A stretch of 21,406 nt of DNA. Origin: a virus. Made by a program: the position numbers and the translations under genes. The notes below the pieces were generated by a model. It was not told where the DNA came from and searched no databases. It was given only the letters and a program-made list of their open reading frames with translations. Below, in pieces: positions 7,245 through 14,347 of this stretch. The stretch covers positions 1 to 21,406 of the IMG/VR virus record IMGVR_UViG_3300040801_005951, one strand, 5' to 3'. Each line of letters opens with the position of its first letter. The first letter of the stretch is position 1.

Positions 7245-7841
7245 TTATTTCTCCTTTTGGGATTTAATTTTTTTTTCGATTTCGTCCAGTTCGGCTAATA
7301 ATTCTTCTTTGGTTTGAGGTGTGACGGGCTCAGACTCAGGGTCGGTTTGTGCGCTTACCTTTTCGCTCGTGTTTTCCTTAACAGGCTCTTTAACTTTGGA
7401 TTCAAGTTCGGCAAATTGTTCTTCTTCTTTGGCAATATCGCCTTTGACGTATTCCAATACCTCAGTTACCATGCGATCTTTGCCTGTTTTTGCCGTAAAT
7501 TTTACATCAAGCCGTGACTCTGCAAAAAGTTGTAGTTCGTTTTTACGAAGCTGTGAAATTTTTTTTCGCAGGGCTTCCAGACTGCCTGCGCCGTAATAAG
7601 TGCCGACATCATATCCAAATGTATCCAAATAAGTGGTGTCGATTTTATCTTCTTTGGCTTTTTCTTTTTCGTAAAGAAGATAGCGGCCAGATTTAATGCC
7701 TGGTTTGACATGACTTTCCGGAACAGAGGCCACTAGCGATCCATCTTTTTGAACAATAAAATCATAACCCCACATTTGTACTCGGTATCCACGGGGGTAC
7801 CCTTTATATTTTCTTGGTAGCATTACTTTTATTTCAGCCAT
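7245..7841 (-). CDS. Hypothetical acidic/coiled-coil phage protein
   Basis: I do not recognise this 198-residue protein. The N-terminal third (MAEIKVMLPRKYKGYPRGY…) looks like a small beta domain. The middle has LEALRKKISQLRKNELQLF, a helical stretch. The last 70 residues are Glu/Lys-rich and predicted coiled-coil or disordered (KEELLAELDEIEKKIKSQ). ATG 7841 is chosen because AGGAG is 5 nt upstream. The open frame extends back to 7910, but that would run through the terminator-like hairpin. It follows the major capsid gene, a place where head-completion or capsid accessory proteins are common, so a virion role is possible but unproven. Confidence 0.65.
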   Translation of the reverse strand: MAEIKVMLPRKYKGYPRGYRVQMWGYDFIVQKDGSLVASVPESHVKPGIKSGRYLLYEKEKAKEDKIDTTYLDTFGYDVGTYYGAGSLEALRKKISQLRKNELQLFAESRLDVKFTAKTGKDRMVTEVLEYVKGDIAKEEEQFAELESKVKEPVKENTSEKVSAQTDPESEPVTPQTKEELLAELDEIEKKIKSQKEK

Positions 7842-7854
7842 AACCTCTCCTTTT

Positions 7855-7897
7855 AAAAACAAAGAGCCATCCCATTGAAATTCAGGATGGCCCTTTG
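7855..7897 (-). terminator. Terminator-like hairpin after the capsid gene
   Basis: On the minus strand, arms 7897-7885 and 7872-7860 pair over 13 positions with one mismatch around a 12-nt loop, followed directly by TTTTT (7859-7855). It lies between the major capsid stop (7943) and the next ribosome site, so it would cut or reduce transcription from the capsid gene into the glycan genes. Such partial terminators after phage capsid genes are well known. Confidence 0.7.
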
Positions 7898-7942
7898 TCG
7901 GTTGCGCCAAGTTAATGGCTTTTTATCTGAGCGTCAAATATC

Positions 7943-8884
7943 TTAGTCAGATATATCTGTCAAGCGTGCAAGACCTTTGCGGTTAAAAATGGCGAGGTTG
8001 GCGTATTGCTTGACACGCCAAATTTCCTCGTCTTTTTGTTCCATGTAGCCAACCGGATGGACTTTGAGTCCGGCAGGAACCGCAATTGGATGAATAGCGG
8101 CTAAGCCAATTTTTTGAGAACCGTCATCCCAAACCCCTGCCCAGACTGACTTGAGAGTTCCGCCAGTTAAAGCTGCGCCAGTCGGAGTTTCCGTGGTAGA
8201 CAGAAAATCATTTTTGAAAACCGGGATGTCCTCAAACTTATAAACAGTCCGAGAGGTTCCATCGGGCATAACCAGTACATCAGATGGCATGGTACCGCCA
8301 AGGCCACGATACAGTGCCTTGAGTTTGCGGAGTGTAGAGGGAGCCATCATGATCCAATCGGCCTCACCGTCTTTAGATTTGACGAGATCAAGCACTTCAT
8401 CCATCAAATCAAAGGTTAATGAGCGGGTGGAACCAGATGCGTATTGAGTAGCGTCGCACAAACTGTGCAAAGAATTCATTTGTGGAGCTGTTCCGGAACC
8501 TCGCGCCATGCCTCTTTGAAACAAACGGCCGACCTCTTTGGCTTTAAGGCTGAGTTCCAGAGTGAGCTGATCGACACCACCACCAACGGATTCGGCTTGT
8601 ACCAGACCGTCCATTTCCGCGTCACCGATGATCTTGATTGCCGTGAATGTTTTGCGGGTAAAAGTAGCCGCTGCTTTTGCCGCTGCGGTAATGGTTCCTG
8701 CAACTGCAAAATGGCCAGCTCCACCGAGGGTCAATTCACGGTTTACGATGATACCTTGACCTTGATAACCGATAAAGGGCAAAAAGCTAAACATGGGGTT
8801 AATATTGATAATGTCTTCAGCTACGCCAGAAACGATTTCATCGTTAATGAGCAATGCGGCCTGGGCCAAAGTCTGTGTTGCCAT
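7943..8884 (-). CDS. Major capsid protein (HK97-fold type)
   Basis: The 313-residue protein has the pattern of HK97-fold major capsid proteins. An N-terminal helix (ATQTLAQAALLINDEIVSGV) is followed by a hydrophobic ENIIxxNPMF-like segment, a 'RELTLGG' extended-loop region and a long spine helix. A central domain contains WIMMAPSTLRKLKAL, and a C-terminal part contains IWRVKQYANLAIFNRKGLARL. The same features occur in capsid proteins annotated in many uncultured phages. The start has a GGAGG site just upstream. It follows the scaffold gene (stop at 8925) with a 40-nt gap, the normal scaffold-capsid order, and a terminator-like hairpin follows. Size (about 34 kDa) is in the usual range. Confidence 0.88.
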   Translation of the reverse strand: MATQTLAQAALLINDEIVSGVAEDIININPMFSFLPFIGYQGQGIIVNRELTLGGAGHFAVAGTITAAAKAAATFTRKTFTAIKIIGDAEMDGLVQAESVGGGVDQLTLELSLKAKEVGRLFQRGMARGSGTAPQMNSLHSLCDATQYASGSTRSLTFDLMDEVLDLVKSKDGEADWIMMAPSTLRKLKALYRGLGGTMPSDVLVMPDGTSRTVYKFEDIPVFKNDFLSTTETPTGAALTGGTLKSVWAGVWDDGSQKIGLAAIHPIAVPAGLKVHPVGYMEQKDEEIWRVKQYANLAIFNRKGLARLTDISD

Positions 8885-8924
8885 TTTTTACCTCCGTGTG
8901 TTGGCGTGGCCTGAAGACGTTATT

Positions 8925-9746
8925 TTATTGACCATACTGGTTATAATATTTCTTCAGACCAGCTTTAATTTTTTCTTTTCCAGTTACGCCAGGACCTGCA
9001 TTGGTTCCGCCCTCTAAATTGCCGGCGACACCAGGCCCTCGTCGTGCCGGGGCTCTAAATATATCATGGTGTTCAGCGTCTTGCTGGACAATCAGTTCGA
9101 CAGCTTCGTTGAAAGATGCGGGTTCTCCGTGGTTTTTTTTGGAGAGCAATGTTTTTCCGGTTTTTGGATCGACGGCATATACCTTGAGTTTTTTGTTTTC
9201 GCCAATATCGACTTTGAAACTATCCCCATAAATTTTGGCAGCATGTTCTGGTTTATAAAATGTTTTGGGTTTGTCGCCAGAAAAATATGGGTGGTTGGCG
9301 AACTGGTTGTTGACTGCTTGATCGTAGACAATACCCTCAAGGTTGGATATGGTCTTTTCGAAGGTTTCTTTTTCTGTGAGCCAAGCGTCTTCTTTGGCTT
9401 TGTGTTCTTCGTTTAAAGATGTAGCGACCTCCTCAGTCCATTGTTTTTGGTACCGTTCCAAACCGTGTTCATCGACAAGCTTTTGACCCTCAAGCTTTTT
9501 GACGGTTGCAGCGTATTCTCTGGCTTGCTTTGGTGTCAGTCTGCCAAACTCTTTTAATTTTTCCTCGATTGCTTTTTTGTCGTTGTAGTGCCGGTCCTTT
9601 TCATCAACCAGGTTGGCAATTTTGTTTTCAAAGTTTGCGACTGTTTGAGCTGCATCGAATGGCTGTTCCGTTCCATCTTCGTATTCGTAGACAGGCATCC
9701 CGTCCTGTACTACAACATAACCTTCTGAATCGAGCTTGAGTTTCAT
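8925..9746 (-). CDS. Capsid scaffolding protein
   Basis: The 273-residue protein begins MKLKLDSEGYVVVQDGMPVY. A long charged helical/coiled-coil section follows (about 35-140, rich in Lys and Glu), then a compact part around NQFANHPYFSGDKP. The flexible Gly/Pro tail (RRGPGVAGNLEGGTNAGPGV) ends in a basic patch, KEKIKAGLKKYYNQYGQ. This architecture, with a helical body and a short basic C-terminal hook directly upstream of the capsid gene, is typical of phage scaffolding proteins that guide procapsid assembly. It is the first gene of the minus-strand run, so the control region to its right probably drives it. The function rests on architecture and position. Confidence 0.8.
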   Translation of the reverse strand: MKLKLDSEGYVVVQDGMPVYEYEDGTEQPFDAAQTVANFENKIANLVDEKDRHYNDKKAIEEKLKEFGRLTPKQAREYAATVKKLEGQKLVDEHGLERYQKQWTEEVATSLNEEHKAKEDAWLTEKETFEKTISNLEGIVYDQAVNNQFANHPYFSGDKPKTFYKPEHAAKIYGDSFKVDIGENKKLKVYAVDPKTGKTLLSKKNHGEPASFNEAVELIVQQDAEHHDIFRAPARRGPGVAGNLEGGTNAGPGVTGKEKIKAGLKKYYNQYGQ

Positions 9747-9844
9747 GGCGTCCCGCCTTTCTACCGGAATCCCTCCGGGTTGAGTAAACGATTAGAGACC
9801 GTCAAAACAAGGGATCTCCCCCTATCCCGATAGTCTCCCAAATA

Positions 9845-9868
9845 TTTGATATCATTAATGATTTCAAA
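9845..9868. promoter_or_regulatory. 24-bp near-perfect palindrome (operator candidate)
   Basis: TTTGA-T-ATCATTAATGAT-T-TCAAA is symmetric over 24 bp with a single mismatched pair (T9850/T9863), and its centre is a perfect 12-bp palindrome. There is no unpaired loop, so it suits a dimeric DNA-binding protein better than an RNA hairpin. It lies in the weak minus-strand promoter candidate facing the scaffold gene. Confidence 0.5.
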
Positions 9869-9882
9869 GAGCGCACAGTGTA

Positions 9883-9912
9883 TTGCAGACCCCTGTAACA
9901 CCCTGTTATACT
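9883..9912 (+). promoter_or_regulatory. Plus-strand promoter candidate P1 (extended -10)
   Basis: TTGCAG (9883-9888), an 18-nt spacer and TATACT (9907-9912) preceded by TGT give an extended -10 promoter pattern. It would drive the terminase operon from about 9918. Inference from consensus matching only. Confidence 0.4.
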
Positions 9913-9923
9913 TGACAATTCTA

Positions 9924-9953
9924 TTGACATAAAGATCTCACCAATAGTAAGAT
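9924..9953 (+). promoter_or_regulatory. Plus-strand promoter candidate P2, overlapped by operator
   Basis: TTGACA (9924-9929) is a perfect -35. After 18 nt comes TAAGAT (9948-9953), four of six consensus bases. The motif TCTCACCAATAGTAAGA (9936-9952) covers the spacer and the -10, so a protein bound there would block this promoter. A transcript would start near 9960, about 30 nt before ATG 9990. Confidence 0.45.
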
Positions 9954-9989
9954 TTGTCAAGCAAATTTTAACCCATGGAGACAAAGACT

Positions 9990-10532
9990 ATGCCAAAGGT
10001 AGTGCTTGGATCAAAAAACTTACAGGCAAAGAACCGGCGCAGGAAACTCAATGTTTATCAACGCCGTAAACAAATCATGGAAATTTTGCGTAAAGAACCA
10101 ACGATGACTCAGCGTGATATTGCCCAAAGAATTGGTGTCAATAAATCCACAATCAATTCTGACATGAAGGCGATGAATGAAATGCTTAACGTAGAAAACC
10201 TTGATGCTTGGGCCATTCATCGTCAGCGAGTACTGCGCGAAGTTGAATTTAACAAACTAGAATGTATGGATCGGTTAAACCGCTGTGGCAAAGCGCATCA
10301 AGGCGCTCGCTGGATGGAAGAATGGGGTAAACTATTAGAAAAAGAAATCAAGATTTTGGGATTGGCCTCTCCTGAAAAAGTTATGATACACAACGAAACA
10401 ACCATTAAGACTGCTGAGGCCGATGCAGCGGTTAACGGTGTGATTAAATCAATGGAGGTCAATGCCAACAATGTAAAGGTCGATGAAGATGGCATCATTC
10501 GAATCCCACATCTTAAGAAAGCCAAGGGCTAA
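9990..10532 (+). CDS. terS: Small terminase subunit-like DNA-binding protein
   Basis: The 180-residue protein has a basic N-terminus (KNLQAKNRRRKLNVYQRRKQ). A helix-turn-helix follows, MTQRDIAQRIGVNKSTINSD, then a helical middle and a C-terminal tail. Small terminase subunits have this HTH plus oligomerisation-helix plan and bind the packaging site on phage DNA. The stop TAA directly abuts the large terminase ATG, the standard terS-terL order. I prefer ATG 9990 because GGAG lies 9 nt upstream of it. An in-frame ATG at 9975 contains part of that site and has none of its own. An alternative reading is an HTH regulator, but position makes the small terminase more likely. Confidence 0.75.
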   Translation: MPKVVLGSKNLQAKNRRRKLNVYQRRKQIMEILRKEPTMTQRDIAQRIGVNKSTINSDMKAMNEMLNVENLDAWAIHRQRVLREVEFNKLECMDRLNRCGKAHQGARWMEEWGKLLEKEIKILGLASPEKVMIHNETTIKTAEADAAVNGVIKSMEVNANNVKVDEDGIIRIPHLKKAKG

Positions 10533-12017
10533 ATGCTTGACCTGCAAAACCAACAAGCCATCGCACAGCTTAAAGATCTCCCACCTGCACAGCTCGCCCA
10601 TGCTAAGTTCTCAGCTTATATCGGTATGCAGGTTCCCAACTACAAATTTTCCCTTCATAACCTTGCTATTGCAAATGTACTGGAAAGGGTTGAGTCAGGA
10701 CACATCACCCGATTAATCGTGAATATGCCGCCCCGGCATGGCAAAACCATGCAAATCAGCGAATTGTTTCCAGCCTGGTATATGGGTCGTCATCCTGAGC
10801 GAGAAATTTTGTTTGCCACATATTCATTTGATCGCTCCGGTGACTGTGGTCGTAAAGTCAGAAACCAAATGACCGATCCGTATCACAAAATTATTTTCCC
10901 TGACTGTGAGGTTTCAAAAGATGCCGCTGGAGCCAATAGGATGATGACCAAACAAGGCGGTGCATATGTCGCAACTGGAGTCGGTGGCGGCATAGTTGGC
11001 CGAGGAGCGAATTTATTTATTATTGATGATCCGATCTCAAGCCGCGAAGACGCCGACAGCGATACCAGCCGCAAGAAGCTCTTAGACTGGTATCGTGGCG
11101 TGGCTTACACGCGTTTGATGAACCCGAATGTAATTATTCTGGTCATGACCCGTTGGCACTTTGATGATCTGGCAGGTTTTTTGCTCGAAGAAATGCAACA
11201 TGAAGGATGGGCGGTACTAAAAATGCCGGCGATTGCAGACGGTCATGATGACCCGATTGGACGGCAATCGGGCGAGGCTTTATGGCCAACTGAATATGGG
11301 GTCGAGCGTTTGCGTCAAATTAAAACAACTATTGGAACCAGGGAATGGAACGCTCAATACCAGCAAATACCGATGCCCGATGAAGGCTCAATGATCAATA
11401 TTAAGTGGTTTAAACGGTACCCGTGGAAAGACTGGTTGCCTTGGCACCTGGCCTTACAAATGGGTGCCACCCCACCCAAAGAATTGCCTTTTGGGATTCG
11501 TTCAATCGTTATGAGCTGGGACACAGCCTATAAAGAAGCTCAGATCAATGACCCTTCGGCTTTGACAATTTGGGGGGTCAACAAAAATCATGAATACCGA
11601 TTGCTTGGAACAATCAATGAACGAATGAATTATCCAAAACTTAAAAAAAGAATTATTAAAACATGGCAAAATTACTCGCAGTGCAATCTCCCCGGCCCTA
11701 TTCCCCTCTTAATTGAAGACAAAGCATCCGGACAGTCATTGATTCATGAACTCAGGCGCTTCACAGGTATCCCGGTAATCGCAATCAATCCCGATGCCAA
11801 TAAACAAACCCGCATGTCAGCAGTAACACCATTGATTGAATCTGGCCGTGTATTCCTGCCGGATGGTAATTTGGACTGGGTTATGGATTACGAGTCCCAG
11901 CTAGCCAGATTTCCCCTTTGGAAATGGGATGACTTGGTAGACTCTACATCTCAGTTTCTTGGTTGGATTTATAAGCCACGCTACAAGAAAAACCGTAAAC
12001 TCAGGTTTTGGAAATGA
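10533..12017 (+). CDS. terL: Terminase large subunit
   Basis: The 494-residue protein is the phage DNA-packaging motor. The ATPase domain shows the Walker A-like MPPRHGKT (65-72), Walker B LFIIDDP (161-167) and coupling motif VMTRWHFDDL (204-213). The RNase H-like nuclease domain shows MSWDTAYKE with D330, LIEDKASG with E395/D396, and WKWDDLVDS with D466/D467/D470. These are the acidic residues that bind two metals and cut the concatemer. Length is normal for the family. The gene begins immediately after the terS stop and its own stop overlaps the next ATG by 4 nt. All catalytic motifs are intact, so the packaging module looks functional. Confidence 0.96.
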   Translation: MLDLQNQQAIAQLKDLPPAQLAHAKFSAYIGMQVPNYKFSLHNLAIANVLERVESGHITRLIVNMPPRHGKTMQISELFPAWYMGRHPEREILFATYSFDRSGDCGRKVRNQMTDPYHKIIFPDCEVSKDAAGANRMMTKQGGAYVATGVGGGIVGRGANLFIIDDPISSREDADSDTSRKKLLDWYRGVAYTRLMNPNVIILVMTRWHFDDLAGFLLEEMQHEGWAVLKMPAIADGHDDPIGRQSGEALWPTEYGVERLRQIKTTIGTREWNAQYQQIPMPDEGSMINIKWFKRYPWKDWLPWHLALQMGATPPKELPFGIRSIVMSWDTAYKEAQINDPSALTIWGVNKNHEYRLLGTINERMNYPKLKKRIIKTWQNYSQCNLPGPIPLLIEDKASGQSLIHELRRFTGIPVIAINPDANKQTRMSAVTPLIESGRVFLPDGNLDWVMDYESQLARFPLWKWDDLVDSTSQFLGWIYKPRYKKNRKLRFWK

Positions 12018-12625
12018 TTGTTATTTCCTGTTTCGACTATACAACCAACATGGTTAGACCATGGGCGGAAGCTGGATATACCTGTTACTGCGTTGACATT
12101 AAACATCCACCCGGAGAAAGCCGCAAAGACAATATCATCAAAGTTGGCGGCGACATGCTGGATTGGGTGCCGCCCAGAAAAGACATTGCATTTGCATCAT
12201 TTTTTCCTCCCTGCACAGACGTATCAGCCAGTGGCGCAAGATGGTTTAAAGACAAAGGGCTTGGATATCTTTGGCGGGCGTTGCGATTATTTGATGTGGC
12301 AGTGAAACTGGCAGAGTGGACGGGAGCGCCTTATATGATCGAAAATCCGGTCGGAACCGTTTCAACCTATTGGCGAGAATCAGATTATACGTTTGATCCT
12401 TGTGACTATGGTGACCCTTATACAAAAAAAACCTGTCTTTGGACAGGCGGTGGATTTGTAATGCCAAAAAAAAATCGGATTGAGCCAGTTTGGGGAAGCT
12501 GGATGAACAAGTTTCCGGACAGTAAGGGCCGCAGCGACCGCAGAAGCGCAACACCATTAAAGTTTGCTTATGCTGTATTTGAGGCCAATAGGAAAGAAAA
12601 TCGTTTGAGGTTATGGAATCGATAG
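12014..12625 (+). CDS. Short cytosine-C5 DNA methyltransferase-like protein
   Basis: The 203-residue protein resembles compact phage cytosine-C5 methylases. FFPPCTDVSASG matches motif IV, whose Cys attacks the base. YMIENPVG corresponds to motif VI (ENV/ENP). FDPCDYGDPYTKKTCLW resembles the later 'F…G.PQ.R.R' region. Motif I is altered (VISCFDYTTNMVRPWAEAG in place of the usual FAGIGG-type loop), and there is no room for a separate target-recognition domain. The protein may act on a fixed simple sequence or on single bases, or may not methylate DNA at all. ATG 12014 overlaps the terL stop (ATGA); a TTG 6 nt earlier is less likely. In packaging modules such enzymes can protect DNA from host nucleases. 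Confidence 0.7.
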   Translation: MIVISCFDYTTNMVRPWAEAGYTCYCVDIKHPPGESRKDNIIKVGGDMLDWVPPRKDIAFASFFPPCTDVSASGARWFKDKGLGYLWRALRLFDVAVKLAEWTGAPYMIENPVGTVSTYWRESDYTFDPCDYGDPYTKKTCLWTGGGFVMPKKNRIEPVWGSWMNKFPDSKGRSDRRSATPLKFAYAVFEANRKENRLRLWNR

Positions 12626-12634
12626 GAGGATATT

Positions 12635-12766
12635 ATGACAAAAAACTGGATTGCAAAACTAAAGAAGGGGGCTTTGACCGCTCAAGCCAAACGGGCGGGG
12701 ATGTCTGTTGCAGCGTACTGCGCTCAACCAAAAACCGAGTTGAGTTCATTGGCGCAAAAAAGGTGA
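12635..12766 (+). CDS. Small basic phage protein, ends at UGA (see extended form)
   Basis: A 43-residue basic protein starts at ATG 12635 with a near-perfect AGGAGG 5 nt upstream, so it is surely translated. MTKNWIAKLKKGALTAQAKR and AGMSVAAYCAQP match a small phage protein type I recall from packaging/portal neighbourhoods ('KKPGALTAKAKRAGKS…FC…'). Relatives continue for about 15 more residues with a 'KR-C-x-LAKTL' ending. Here the frame meets TGA at 12764 exactly where that Cys is expected, and then continues in frame as NARKTLRRLAKRRKK to TAA 12812-12814. That TAA directly abuts the portal ATG. The function of this family is not known to me. Confidence 0.75.
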   Translation: MTKNWIAKLKKGALTAQAKRAGMSVAAYCAQPKTELSSLAQKR

Positions 12767-12814
12767 AATGCTCGTAAAACACTTCGTCGGTTGGCGAAGC
12801 GGAGGAAAAAATAA
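12764..12814 (+). other. In-frame UGA followed by conserved-looking tail and hairpin
   Basis: After TGA (12764-12766) the same frame gives 15 basic residues and ends in TAA at 12812-12814, immediately before the portal start. Bases 12782-12799 can form a 7-bp hairpin (CTTCGTC/GGCGAAG with one G-U pair) with loop GGTT, which begins 22 nt after the UGA. Bacterial SECIS elements need a short stem, a small loop with G in its first two bases, and 16-37 nt from UGA to the loop; this fits. Selenocysteine insertion, UGA readthrough or a recent Cys-to-stop mutation are the options. Other genes here end in TGA, so general UGA reassignment is excluded. Confidence 0.4.
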
Positions 12815-14347
12815 ATGGCTGAATTTAGAACAAAAGATGAAATGTACGCTAAATCAGATATTTACAAAACCCATGAGGTTGAGTGGCAAACATCTGATTT
12901 AATTTATAAGAGTGGCAAAGAATTGATTGAGGCCTCGCTTTACAAACATCCGCTTGAAACCCCGGAAAACCATCGAGCGCGATTGCGGGATGGTTATGTC
13001 TTTAACTTTGCCAAATCAATTATCAATATTTTCAATTTTTATTTGAACGAAAAAGAAGCAGTCAGAGATTTGTCCAGTATTGAAGATGATCCAGCTTGGA
13101 GAATGTTTACCAAAGATACGAATCTTTACGGAACTGATTACAATGTTTTTTGGAATGAATCGCAAAAATTTGCTTCAGCCATGGGAGCCCTTGGCATACT
13201 GGTCAATAAACCAGGAGATTATTCTGGCGGTGAAATCGTCGACATGGCGCTTGGCGATGAAATTAAGGATGGTATTTATCCGTATTATGCACCGTATTCA
13301 TTGCTTAATATTCTTGATTGGGAATGGCAGCGCGACTCACGCACACATCGGCGTTATCTGATTTATCTCAAATTACTTGAACCTGATAATAGTGTTACCG
13401 CATGGACGCCAGATTCGTGGGAACGTTGGCGCTTGATGCCTAAAACAAACTTGCCTGAAAGATTCGAATACGGCAGCAATGACTTGGGAGAGATTCCGTT
13501 TGTATGGCTAAAAAACATGACCAATATGATTACTCCAGAAATTGGCGACAGCGATATCAAAGATATTTCCCCTATTGTGATGACCATTGCACAAAACCTT
13601 AGTTGCGGCGAAGAAATGATGAAACTAGCCGGGTTTCCTATTAGAAGGCAGCCCATGGAAGGCCAGGACGATTTGCTTCAACTTGAAGACGACGATGACA
13701 AAGAAATACCAACAGGACCACGGTCGATTGAACAATTCAATCCGGAATTTGGCCAAGCTGGAAAACCGGATTGGATGCCAACCGAGGTGCTTGACCCGAT
13801 TGAAGCGGCATTAAAATGGATTGATCGCAAAATAGACGAAATTTATCGTATTGCACATTTGTCTGGAATTCACGCTCAGCGGCGCTCGAATAACAAAATC
13901 GCCAGCGGGTTGTCGATTCGCTATGAATTCTCACAGCTCAATGCGGTATTAAGCGCTAAGGCTAAAAATTTGTCCGAAGCGGAATTGAATTGTTTAAGAC
14001 TTTGGTTAAAATGGCAAAACAAAGAAGATTTATTCAAACAGATCGAAATCAAGCGGAGCAAAGAATTTTCAATTGATGAGATGGCTATTGCGCTGGACAA
14101 TGGAATCACATCAATGCGGAACGTGGCCAGCAAAACTTTCCGAGTTAACATGCAAACGAAAATAGCCATGTCAGCCCTGCCGGACATGACGCAAAAAGAT
14201 CGCCAGACAATTGTAGAAGAAATTAAAAGTAATACACCCGATAAGGTTGAAGTTGATTATGACCCCAAGAGCCCAACTGGAAGCAGCCATATTGTAAGAG
14301 ACGCAAAGGAAGCCTATGCCGACCACTCAAATGATCCCGTCCTGTAA
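12815..14347 (+). CDS. Portal protein
   Basis: The 510-residue protein has the size and position of a phage portal, the dodecameric ring at the head vertex through which DNA enters. The N-terminal helices contain an early tyrosine/acidic-rich section (WQTSDLIYKSGKELIEASLY). A helix-rich stem follows, with a KWIDRKIDEIYRIAHLSGIH segment and a QLNAVLSAKAKNLSEAELNCL helix, then a polar C-terminal tail. This pattern is like the DUF4055-type portals seen in uncultured phages. A GGAGG site lies 9 nt upstream and the start abuts the stop of the extended small basic protein. The 3' end overlaps the WlbA-like gene by 32 nt, so sugar genes are co-translated with a head gene. No alternative family fits better. 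Confidence 0.82.
   Translation: MAEFRTKDEMYAKSDIYKTHEVEWQTSDLIYKSGKELIEASLYKHPLETPENHRARLRDGYVFNFAKSIINIFNFYLNEKEAVRDLSSIEDDPAWRMFTKDTNLYGTDYNVFWNESQKFASAMGALGILVNKPGDYSGGEIVDMALGDEIKDGIYPYYAPYSLLNILDWEWQRDSRTHRRYLIYLKLLEPDNSVTAWTPDSWERWRLMPKTNLPERFEYGSNDLGEIPFVWLKNMTNMITPEIGDSDIKDISPIVMTIAQNLSCGEEMMKLAGFPIRRQPMEGQDDLLQLEDDDDKEIPTGPRSIEQFNPEFGQAGKPDWMPTEVLDPIEAALKWIDRKIDEIYRIAHLSGIHAQRRSNNKIASGLSIRYEFSQLNAVLSAKAKNLSEAELNCLRLWLKWQNKEDLFKQIEIKRSKEFSIDEMAIALDNGITSMRNVASKTFRVNMQTKIAMSALPDMTQKDRQTIVEEIKSNTPDKVEVDYDPKSPTGSSHIVRDAKEAYADHSNDPVL

Larger units (their letters stand above)
9747..9989. promoter_or_regulatory. Divergent control region between capsid and terminase arms
   Basis: This 243-nt gap separates the minus-strand scaffold gene from the plus-strand terminase operon. 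It is AT-rich and holds two plus-strand promoter candidates, two palindromes (9845-9868 and 9935-9953) and a larger CTTGACA…TGTCAAG inverted pair (9911-9961). For the minus strand, TTGAAA (9867-9862) with a 17-nt spacer and TATTTG (9844-9839) is a weak candidate, with the palindrome lying inside its spacer. A 60-codon minus-strand frame crosses the gap but has no ribosome site, so I do not call a gene. Confidence 0.65.

Noticed and set aside
8444-8914. 156-codon plus-strand frame opposite the capsid gene
   Set aside because: Cys-rich, low-complexity product fully antisense to a well-supported capsid gene.
9822-9833. CTATC-CC-GATAG hairpin in the control region
   Set aside because: Five base pairs with a 2-nt loop is too small to support a call.
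9802-9984. 60-codon minus-strand frame across the divergent control region
   Set aside because: No ribosome site, no recognisable pattern, and it overlaps both promoter candidates and palindromes.
12764-12766. General reassignment of UGA in this genome
   Set aside because: Several intact genes (large terminase, WlbA-like, aminotransferase, GNAT) end at TGA exactly where their families end, so UGA is a normal stop here.
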